A stretch of DNA of 25,567 nt, from NCBI GenBank assembly GCA_964058805.1, contig CAXKVV010001468.1:1-25567 (forward strand), read 5' to 3'. This document shows positions 18,463 to 25,567 of this stretch, piece by piece. A program made the translations under genes and the position numbers. Each line of letters starts with the position of its first letter. The stretch's first letter is position 1. Under the pieces are notes generated by a model. It searched no databases and was not told where the DNA came from. It worked only from the letters and a program-made list of their open reading frames with translations. Source of the DNA: Schoenoplectus triqueter. Lineage: Eukaryota; Streptophyta; Magnoliopsida; Poales; Cyperaceae.

Positions 18463-20081
18463 ACGTCAGACATTGTTTGGATGGGATGCACATCATTAAG
18501 AATATATTTGAGAATTTGTATGGTACACTGTTGAATATACCGGGAAAAACAAAAGACGGTATCAAAGTAAGACAAGATATGGTAGAAATGGGTATGCGGC
18601 CAGAGCTAGCCCCTGTAGAAGAGGATGGTAAACGGACATTTCTACCGGTGGCATGCTATATGCTATCACGAAAAGAGAAACTCAGTTTATTGGGGTGTCT
18701 CCAATCCATTAAGGTTCCAACCGGGTATTCATCCAACATATCCTCAAAGGTGTCGATCGGAGAAATGAGATTGATTGGATTGAAATCACATGATTGTCAT
18801 GTTTTATTGACTCAGTTGCTACCAGTGGCGATTCGAGGAATTCTTCCCCAGGATGTTAAGCGCTCAATCGTCAAACTTTGTTTCTTCTTCAATAAGATAT
18901 GCTCGAAAGTGATAAACCCAAATGAATTAGATGCGCTTCAAAGGGATGTTGTGGCGACCCTATGCGAGTTTGAGATGCTTTTTCCTCCATCATTTTTTGA
19001 TATTATGGTTCATTTAACCGTTCATTTGGTTAGGGAGATAAAACTGTGCGGTCCGATGTTTTTACACTGGATGTATCCTTTTGAGAGAGCAATGGGTCAA
19101 CTAAAGGGGATGGTCCGTAGCAGATCTAAGCCTGAGGGTAGTATTGTCGAAGGGAAAATAGCTGAAGAGGTAATCGAGTTCTACACTGATTATCTCAAAG
19201 GGGTTGAATCCATTGGCGTCCCCGAGTCTCGTCACGAAGGTAGACTAACTGGTGTTGGCACAATTGGAAAAGATTCATTTTCGCCCGGTCAACAACGACG
19301 AGAACAAGCACATCTCAAAGTATTACAGCAACTCGCTGAGGTTGGTCCTTACGTGGATATACACAAGGCCGAGTTACAAGAACAAAATCCCTTGAAGACA
19401 GAGAAATGGGTGGTCGAGGAACACAATAGAACATTTGTAAATTGGTTCGCTAAAAAAGTCCGATCTCAGGCACCAGAAACCATCTCAAAAACCATTCATC
19501 GTTTAGCCAAAGGTCCCGAGGCTAGGGTTCAAACTTATCAAGGGTTTGACATGAATGGATTTATTTGGTACACCAAAAAGCAAGATGGCAAAAGCACTGT
19601 ACAAAATAGTGGAGTGACACTGGTTGCTTTATCAAGCGATGCTAATAGTTCGGATTCGTATTATGGTTGGATTGAAGAGATATGGGAACTTGACTATTAT
19701 TATTTCAAAGTACCCATATTTCTCTGTAAGTGGATTGAGAACCGACGTGGAGTAAAAAAGGATGAAGATGGATTTATAACTGTGGATTTTAATCGTTTGG
19801 CTTATGAAGACGATCCTTTCATTCTGGCACAACATGCGCAACAGGTGTTTTATGTTACGGATCCAGCAAATAAAAAACTCCACGTCGTTCTTCCTGGTAA
19901 ACGACACATTGTTGGGGTAGAAAATGTTGTGGACGAAGAAGACTACTTCGATGATGTGCCTCCATTTTCAACCGGAATCAACACCAAACCAGTCCAGGAA
20001 TCTATAGAAAGAATATACTTGCGGTCGGACCATCAAGAAGGATCGTACGTCAAAAAACAAAAAGCGAAAAAGAAGAAGTAA
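18384..20081 (+). CDS. TNP2-type CACTA transposase, C-terminal part after the frameshift
   Basis: This is the continuation of the same transposase in a frame shifted as if one base had been lost (or two gained). The frame is open from 18384, after a TAA at 18381-18383, and TNP2 homology resumes at about 18416 (FWDLDYWRDLDVRHCLDGMHIIKN). The next ATG at 18477 is internal and not a believable natural start. Then come GTLLNIPGKTKDG and ELAPVEEDGKR, a DUF4218-type region (KSHDCHVLLTQLLPVAIRG, HLVREIKLCGPMFLHWMYPFERAMGQLKG), and toward the C-terminus a DUF4216-type block (GVTLVALSSDANSSDSYYGWIEEIWELDYY, broken here only for description as one stretch of about 30 residues). The tail is strongly basic (VKKQKAKKKK), a likely nuclear signal. 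The two parts together match the usual length of about 1,100 residues, with no other break seen. Confidence 0.93.
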   Translation, partial: RRKTKREGRNWKKRSIFWDLDYWRDLDVRHCLDGMHIIKNIFENLYGTLLNIPGKTKDGIKVRQDMVEMGMRPELAPVEEDGKRTFLPVACYMLSRKEKLSLLGCLQSIKVPTGYSSNISSKVSIGEMRLIGLKSHDCHVLLTQLLPVAIRGILPQDVKRSIVKLCFFFNKICSKVINPNELDALQRDVVATLCEFEMLFPPSFFDIMVHLTVHLVREIKLCGPMFLHWMYPFERAMGQLKGMVRSRSKPEGSIVEGKIAEEVIEFYTDYLKGVESIGVPESRHEGRLTGVGTIGKDSFSPGQQRREQAHLKVLQQLAEVGPYVDIHKAELQEQNPLKTEKWVVEEHNRTFVNWFAKKVRSQAPETISKTIHRLAKGPEARVQTYQGFDMNGFIWYTKKQDGKSTVQNSGVTLVALSSDANSSDSYYGWIEEIWELDYYYFKVPIFLCKWIENRRGVKKDEDGFITVDFNRLAYEDDPFILAQHAQQVFYVTDPANKKLHVVLPGKRHIVGVENVVDEEDYFDDVPPFSTGINTKPVQESIERIYLRSDHQEGSYVKKQKAKKKK

Positions 20082-20086
20082 ATGTA

Positions 20087-20278
20087 AGTGATTAATTAGA
20101 TGTATTTCCGTTAACAATTTTTATTTAATTTGATGATTAAATGTAAGTTTAATTTAATCATTAAATGTAAGTTTAAATGTAAGTTTAATTTAATCATTAA
20201 ATGTAAGTTTAATTTGATTAAGTGATTAATTAGATGTATTTCCGTTAACAATTTTTGTTTAATTTGATGATTAAATGT
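20087..20278 (+). repeat. Direct duplications behind the transposase stop codon
   Basis: A block starting AGTGATTAATTAGATGTATT at 20087 is repeated at 20221 with one base difference over 58 bases. Between them ATTAAATGTAAGTTTAATTT-like units recur. It lies in the presumed 3' untranslated part of the transposase gene; the rest up to 20390 is AT-rich with no gene. Confidence 0.85.
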
Positions 20279-20390
20279 ATTTCCGTTAAAATAATTTTAC
20301 TTTTTATTTATTAAAATTTTAATCAGCGAAATATATATAATCTGTGTTTATTAAAATTTGGAAACAAAAAATATAATTAAAAATACGTTT

Positions 20391-20659
20391 GCAGCGGTTG
20401 TACGTAAAAACCGCTGTTAAAATACATTTGTAGCGGTTTACAGACACAACCGCTGTAAACATTACTTTTGCAGCGGTTTTAACAAACAACCGCTGTTAAA
20501 ATCATTTACAGCGGTTTTCATGTACAACCGCTGTAAAAATTTCTTTTTTGCAGCGGTTTGAACGAACAACCGCTGTTAAAAGTATTTTGTAGCGGTTTTC
20601 ATGTACAACCGCTGTAAACATTTCTTTTTTGCAGCGGTTTTAACGGAACAACCGCTGCT
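20391..20659. repeat. Internal array of seven CAGCGGTT...AACCGCTG hairpins
   Basis: Inverted repeats of 27-30 bp start near 20391, 20431, 20470, 20507, 20550, 20589 and 20631, each with AGCGGTT on the left arm and AACCGCT on the right. Units 3-7 form a higher-order period of 80-81 bp: units 3, 5 and 7 resemble each other (TTAACAAACAACC type) and 4 and 6 resemble each other (TTCATGTACAACC type). They match the terminal arrays of the element although they lie in its middle, just upstream of the second gene. No CACTA terminus or target duplication borders them. Confidence 0.93.
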
Positions 20660-20904
20660 AATGTCCTTTTAATTTTGAATCATTATCCAAATCTTTCCCC
20701 CCTTTCCCACACCAGCTCCTGGAAAACCTAGCCCCCGCCTCAAGCCGCTGCGTCGCCTCGCACCTCTACCTCGCACCGCTGCCTCGGCCCCGCCCCGCCT
20801 CGCGCCGCTGCCTCGGCCCCGCTCCGCCTCGCACCGCTACCTAGCCCCCGCCTCGGCCCCGCCGCTGCCTCGGCCCCGCCCCTGCCTTGCACTGCCGCAA
20901 CACA
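20660..20904 (+). promoter_or_regulatory. GC-rich leader of the second element gene, with a minisatellite
   Basis: Between 20728 and 20900 the sequence is very rich in C and G and made of imperfect repeats of CCTCGCACCGCTGCCTCGGC-like units (about 29 bp where regular). No ATG frame of useful length is present on the plus strand, so it is probably untranslated. A possible donor ACA|GTAAAT (GT at 20905-20906) would start a leader intron. The 83-codon minus-strand open frame across it is just the repeat read backwards. Confidence 0.5.
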
Positions 20905-21411
20905 GTAAATAATTTTTTGATTTTTTTTTCTCTTTTTAGACTCATATATGCTAATGGGCTGGAAGCCACTTAAACTATGCTGAAAATTCATATTAGACTA
21001 TGCTGAAAATTCATATATTAGTTTGTGGACATATATTAGTTTGTGGACATATATATTAGGATAATTATTTTCGGAAGCCACTTAAACTATGCTGAAAATT
21101 CATATTTAGTCACTAATCTATTATTTATTCATTTTTAATCATTAAATTTTGAATGTTGTCCATATTTGATCACTTTGTTAGTTTTTTCATCCAAATTTAA
21201 CATAAATCTTATAATGTTGTATGAATATGAATATTTATTTAAATTTTAAAAAACTTGATAAATTATTGTTGTTTTATTATTAATAGCATATTTTATGCAA
21301 TGGAACATATCAACTTATTAAGCTATTTTTTTGGTCAATCATCTATTTTTTAATGGAGTGATCGAATATTAATAAACATTAAATTGTGAAATTCACTAAT
21401 TTTTTTGGTAA
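20905..21411 (+). other. Probable leader intron of the second element gene
   Basis: AT-rich sequence opening with GTAAATAATTTTTTGATTTTT, similar to the AATAATTTTTTGATTTGATT near the start of the transposase leader intron. It contains a direct repeat, GGAAGCCACTTAAACTATGC... (35 bp), at 20961-20995 and 21073-21107, and a doubled AGTTTGTGGACATATA at about 21018-21052. The right border is uncertain; an AG at 21429-21430 is one candidate acceptor. Confidence 0.45.
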
Positions 21412-24400
21412 TTGGATTTTTTGAATGGAGACATATCGTCGGATGAAAACGACCGACATGACGAGACTCAACACTCGAAGGAAGAGTGTTCCTACAGCAA
21501 GAGATCGAGAGCGAACCTGCAGAAACTATTGCAAACGCCCCAGCACACAAGATACATCGAGTTTAGTGAGGAAGGTGTGCCTACCGGGCCAAGTAGGGCG
21601 AACTTTCAGGCACACCTCTCGTATGTGCCGAGGTCGCATCTGTCATGCACGGGTCACAAATGGAAGCAAGTCGACCCCAAATTGAAGGACACGATGTGGA
21701 ATGATGTGAAGGTATAACATTAAACATCTACAATTTATGTTTAACTTTCAACTCGGTTTTTGAATTTATAAGTCACGATTCAATTGTTTTTTTGCAGAAT
21801 GTTTGGAACATAAAGGATGACACACATAAACATCAGTGTTTGATAAGCATGGGCAATCTGTATCGAAACTGGAGGGGACATTTATACAGACAATTCATGT
21901 TGAAAGATCGAAGCCCATGTGACGAGTGGGGCATACTTGATTCGGATTGGGAAGAGTTCAAACTCGCGAAGCAAACCTCGGAATTTTTGGTATAAATAAA
22001 AAACCTTGTTTGCTAATTTATGTTATATCTAACAACATATCTATATATATATATATGAATCATTTGTTTGATTCAATTAATTGAAGGCTTCAAGTGAGCG
22101 AGGGAAAAATGCGGCCGCACAGAACAAAAACCCTCATAAGCTTGGGTCAGGTGGCTACAAATCCGCTGAGCCGAGTTGGGATAAGAACGAACTGATTTAT
22201 TCAGTTTCGTCCTCGACGGGAATCAGTTATTCTGAGCACCCAAGAGCTTGGAGGTTTTTGAGGGGAAGAGCAAATAGAAAGAAGCAAGATGGGAAGCTCC
22301 ATGTTCAAGGTCCCGAAGCGGAGGAGCTTCATAGGCGGCTGGTACGTTATTAGTTACATATTGTACTAATTAAAATTTAATAAAAGCTTGCAAGAAATGT
22401 GTGTACAACATATAATTTTTATTTTTTTTTGTAGGTGGAGAAGCTTGATGAGATGAAGTCGGGGTCTTTTATCGAGGACCGTTACAATGATGCTCTTTCC
22501 GTATCTATTAGGAAGCCTGAGCATCCCGGGAGGCTGAGGGGGCATTCACAGGGGTACGTCACCATTAAAGATGTATACAGAAAGGGCAAACGACGGAGTG
22601 ACACCAATCACGATAGCTGCAACAAAAGATTTGAAAATGTAAGTAATTCATATCAAATCATTTTTGCTATAAAATCTCACTGTATCTTCCTTGTCCTTGC
22701 AGCTCGAGGCCACACTACTACAACAACAAAAGCTGATCGAACAATTGACAGCGGCATTGCAGCATAACGGTACTAAAGACACTAATGTTGCATCCCCGTC
22801 TACTCAGCCTTCCCGTCCAACCACTCAGGTTAGCTCAAACCCACTCAATGGACAGATGTTGGACATTCAGGTAATCGCATAGATATTAAAATGGAATATA
22901 CATGTAAATATATATATATATATCGTGTTTTTGATTGTAGGATTAACTTAATTATTATAGGTTACCACACTATGCACCCTTCTTGTCGAGGTAGAGAATG
23001 AAACTGTACCGGTGGCACATGGTAAGGTGTTCCCGACCGTTCAGGGAGATGTCATTCACGGCTCTCCTCTCCCAGCAGATTGCTATAGGATACAGCTCAC
23101 CACGGTCCTAGAGGGAGGCGGCAAGTACAAGGTGCCTATCCCAGCTGAGGAGGAGGAGGAAGTGGAGAGGAATCATGGGTACATTCTTGCATGGCCGAGA
23201 CATTTGGTGCTTCTGTCCGGTCAGGTAATCAATTTTTTCACTAAACTCGTAAATTTCCAAGCATGCACTGTTTATTTATATATATATATATTATTAATTA
23301 TGTACAGGGGACACCCGAAAAGACCCGAAAGATGGCCAAAAAAAATAAAAAGCCCAAGGATAAGACGGCGCCAAGCGCGGGGTCCGAGATTGGGCCACAA
23401 TCGCTGATTCCTGATGAAATCATGGCCGGAAAGGCGAGTTATTATCATACTCTACACTCTGTTCTGATGTTCCAGCCGTCAGGTGATTTGTCAAGCTAAT
23501 TGGGTCATTGATAATCGTTTCTATTCTCTACAATTTATTTAACAATTGATTATCGTTTCCCAGGTGAAACTCAGTTCACGCTAACTTTCCCCGTTGATTT
23601 GTTCCGTGTGTATGACAAGGGCACAGAACCTTACCAAATGTTGCTAACCATGAATGAAATCATGGAAGTCTTCACGGATGATTGGGTCTCCACACAGACC
23701 ATGCAGATTTGGTGTTGGTGAGTAATTTCAAAACAACTATCTCGATTGTTAATAATAATTTATTATATATGTGGTAACAATCGATATATGTATATGTATG
23801 TAGGTATTGCAAGAATTTGATGGATTCCATTACCTGCACGAGATTTAAGATTATGGATCCTATCTTGTGCTCACCTATACTAATGAACCTGGATCATGGT
23901 AAAACAACGATGAAATACGTGTTACGAGTTGCAGAGTTTACGAAGGATGATGAATACATCTTTTTGCCGTATATACAGGAGTAAGAATTACTCGATCTTA
24001 TTCTAAAACCCTAGTTAATTATCTTTTATATATATTTTGCATCTAATTAACAAGCCTTTAATTGTAGCAAACATTGGATTCTTCTTATTGTGCATTATCA
24101 TAGCTGCATATTGTATTATGCGAATTCAATGAACCTCATAGTCAATCCTTCGGAGTTGACACTCAAGTTTGCTCTGAATGCGTAAGTATTCTTATACTTG
24201 TTCAATTTTCAAACATTTGTACAAATCTTAAAAATTCACTTGCAGGGGGTGCAAGCGTTATTGGCAACTGCGCAACTCAAATAAACTTGTGGGAGTAAAT
24301 GATCCATTGGTTTTTCGACAGATTCCGGTATGGTTACATATTATATAATTAGCGTTATGATTAATTATAATTAATAATTTCCTTGTACATTCATGCATAA

Positions 24401-24712
24401 TTGTGTGTATTAACCTATTATTGTTATATTTATAATTATTATTAGTGCCCTACACAACCTAGCGGCAACGAGTGCGGATATTATGTCATGCGGAACATGA
24501 TTGAAATCATCAGAAATTATCCATTAAATGGTTTTCCTAAGGTGAGTAGAAATAAAATATACATAATTAAATTTATTAGTTTTTTCAATATATATTTACA
24601 TACTAATCATTTTTTCTTTTTTCAGAGCATCAAAACCTACAATCCTTTAACATCGACCGAGTACGAGGAAGTAAAAAAACTTTGGGTTGAGTTTGTGATT
24701 TCCTTGTTTTGA
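21412..24712 (+). CDS. En/Spm 'transposase 24' plus Ulp1-like protease fusion gene, 13 exons
   Basis: Exons joined by GT..AG introns with consistent phase: about 21431-21711, 21798-21989, 22087-22341, 22435-22638, 22703-22870, 22961-23224, 23308-23482, 23564-23717, 23804-23980, 24068-24181, 24246-24327, 24446-24541 and 24626-24712, giving about 750 residues. Exons 1-4 are the plant En/Spm transposase-24 region (GVPTGPSRANFQAHLSYVPR, KWKQVDPKLKDTMWNDVK, NPHKLGSGGYKS, KPEHPGRLRG). Exon 5 is Gln-rich and coiled-coil-like. Exon 6 (PVAHGKVFPTVQGDVIHGSP) resembles the DUF8039-type domain seen in such proteins. Exon 7 is basic (KMAKKNKKPKDK), a possible nuclear signal. Exons 10-12 are a C48/Ulp1-like protease: His in DKHWILLIV, YYANSMN where Asp is usual, and Gln and Cys in CPTQPSGNECGYYVMRNM. 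No ATG precedes the open frame, whose upstream stop is at 21409-21411, so the start codon lies in an unrecognised earlier exon or is lost. The role as TNPA substitute is inferred. Confidence 0.85.
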
Positions 24713-24919
24713 CATTTTTTTTATCAAGTTTTAATATTTTGTAAATATTTGTTATATTTTGTTATATTATGTGTATGTTAGATAAATTAGTTAATTAGAT
24801 GTAGTTAATTAGTAATTAAATGTAGTTATTATTGTTTTTGTGAAAATGATGAAAATATTATATATGGCTAGCATATATGGGCTAGTCATAGAAATAAAAA
24901 GAACAATTTAAAAAAAAAA
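24713..24919 (+). other. 3' end of the second element gene
   Basis: AT-rich sequence after the TGA at 24710-24712, with TTTTGTAAATATTTGTTAT-like stretches and repeated GTAGTTAATTAG words. Presumed 3' untranslated region; no exact poly(A) site can be named. Confidence 0.45.
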
Positions 24920-25380
24920 TTTACAGCGGTTTTTACGAAGAAACCGCTGCAAAAGAATTTTAAAAAAATAAAATAAAAAACATTTACAGTGTTTTTTGTG
25001 AAAAAACCGCTGCAAACATTTACATAAATAAAAAGAACAATTAAAAAAAAACATTTTACAGCGGTTTTTACGAAGAAACCGCTGCAAACGAATTTAAAAA
25101 AAAAATTACAGTAAAACAAATTTACAGCGGTTTGTGAGAAACAACAGCTGCAAACATAATGTTACAGCGGTTTTTAAGGTAAAAACCGCTGTAAAAGGTT
25201 ATATTTACAGCGGTTTTTACCTTAAAAACCGCTGTCAATTTTATTTGGCAGCGGTTGTATATAAGAACCGCTGTAAACAGTTTGCAACGGTTTTCAATAA
25301 AACCGCTGTTAAACTTTGCAGCGCTCCCAATAACAGCGGTTGTACAACCGCTGCTAACTGGGGAAATAACCGCTGTAAAA
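24920..25380. repeat. Right subterminal array: nine CAGCGGTT...AACCGCTG hairpins
   Basis: Hairpins lie at about 24920-24953, 24983-25016 (left arm altered to CAGTGTTT), 25055-25088, 25120-25153 (right arm AACAGCTG), 25161-25195, 25204-25238, 25247-25277, 25282-25313 and 25332-25357, then a lone AACCGCTGTA at 25368-25377. Units 1 and 3 are identical over 34 bp and share their AAAAAGAACAATT flank, showing an internal duplication of about 135 bp. A GCAGCGC stands at 25318-25324, as near the left end. Open frames on both strands here are products of the repeats. Confidence 0.92.
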
Positions 25381-25399
25381 GCCTATTTGTGGTGTAGTG
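25381..25399 (-). repeat. Right terminal inverted repeat of the CACTA element
   Basis: Reads GCCTATTTGTGGTGTAGTG on the plus strand, the complement of CACTACACCACAAATAGGC, and is followed by the TAA target duplication at 25400-25402. Confidence 0.93.
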
Positions 25400-25402
25400 T
25401 AA

Positions 25403-25567
25403 TAGTAACATGTTATTATAGTAGGAGGAGAGGATGATGATAAATTGATAATGATGATGATGATGATCCTTTGTTGTCATCGGATAGTTGATATGCAATA
25501 CATTAGCTTGTCTCAGCAGGACATAGGATATTAATCCGTTGACAATTAATTCTATCAAACATTTATT
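25403..25567. other. Host DNA right of the CACTA element
   Basis: Begins TAGTAACATG and carries GATGATGATAAATTGATAATGATGATGATGATGAT-like microsatellite sequence at about 25432-25468. No gene recognised. Minus-strand open frames read the repeat as His runs. Confidence 0.6.

Larger units (their letters stand above)
15819..25399 (+). mobile_element. CACTA (En/Spm) DNA transposon, 9,581 bp, both ends present
   Basis: The left terminus CACTACGCCAGAAAACACC and the right terminus, in reverse complement CACTACACCACAAATAGGC, form the terminal inverted repeats. The 3-bp target duplication TAA lies at 15816-15818 and 25400-25402, the length expected for CACTA elements. Inside, from left to right, are a hairpin array, a TNP2-type transposase gene, a second internal hairpin array, a gene joining an En/Spm 'transposase 24' domain to an Ulp1-like protease domain, and a long right-end hairpin array. 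Both genes run toward the right end. The structure is complete, but the transposase frame is interrupted once, so autonomy is doubtful unless that break is a sequencing error. Confidence 0.97.

Noticed and set aside
20391..20659. CRISPR-like array
   Set aside because: The regular repeats are hairpins of a plant transposon with AT-rich, mutually similar spacers; no cas genes, and the context is eukaryotic.
21425..21685. 86-codon ATG frame overlapping the first exon of the second element gene
   Set aside because: The overlapping frame matches the conserved transposase-24 pattern and splices in phase with exon 2; this one is its shadow.
24886..25558. Several open frames on both strands near the right end of the CACTA element
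   Set aside because: They translate the hairpin array and the ATG microsatellite (KNRCK- and His-type repeats), not genes.

Overview
The window looks like nuclear DNA of a flowering plant. It is very AT-rich, has a plant ABCB-transporter first exon at the left edge, short introns with GT..AG borders, many miniature inverted-repeat transposons (MITEs), and a large CACTA (En/Spm) transposon. The species cannot be named from the sequence. There is no bacterial-type gene organisation, rRNA, tRNA or CRISPR that I can support.

Layout. (1) 1-1020: start of an ABCB (P-glycoprotein/MDR) auxin-transporter-like gene on the minus strand, with exon 1 at 210-515, a CT-rich leader and a possible promoter; the rest of the gene lies off the left edge. 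(2) 1285-15800: about 14.5 kb of gene-poor intergenic DNA. It holds at least four MITEs with exact target-site duplications: a Mutator-type foldback at 1294-1670, hAT-type elements at 6404-6795 and 13956-14512, and a Mutator-type at 10924-11090. It also holds a 23-bp-TIR element (10108-10276), a cluster of related palindromic elements separated by TA/GA microsatellites (11578-12597), a field of degenerate AAGTCTTAATA repeats (about 1820-2730), a perfect 68-bp tandem duplication (15000-15135), and two weak exon-like islands on the minus strand (4918-5049 and 5978-6070). (3) 15819-25399: a 9,581-bp CACTA element bounded by CACTA...TAGTG termini and a TAA target duplication. (4) 25403-25567: flanking host DNA with an ATG microsatellite.

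Inside the CACTA element two genes run left to right. The first (16753-20081) is a TNP2-type transposase, nearly full length but split by one frameshift near 18384-18420. The second (about 21412-24712, 13 recognisable exons) encodes a protein of about 750 residues that joins a plant En/Spm 'transposase 24' type domain to a C-terminal Ulp1-like (C48) cysteine protease domain. The first would cut and join the ends. The second probably takes the place of the TNPA-type accessory or DNA-binding protein, but that role is inferred. The element ends carry arrays of about 30-bp hairpins built on CAGCGGTT...AACCGCTG, which are the likely protein-binding subterminal repeats.

The least ordinary features are two. 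A third, internal copy of the subterminal hairpin array (20391-20659) sits just upstream of the second gene. The long leader intron of the transposase gene holds an approximately 230-bp inverted repeat plus two smaller perfect ones, which would fold into a long RNA hairpin and could be a small-RNA source.
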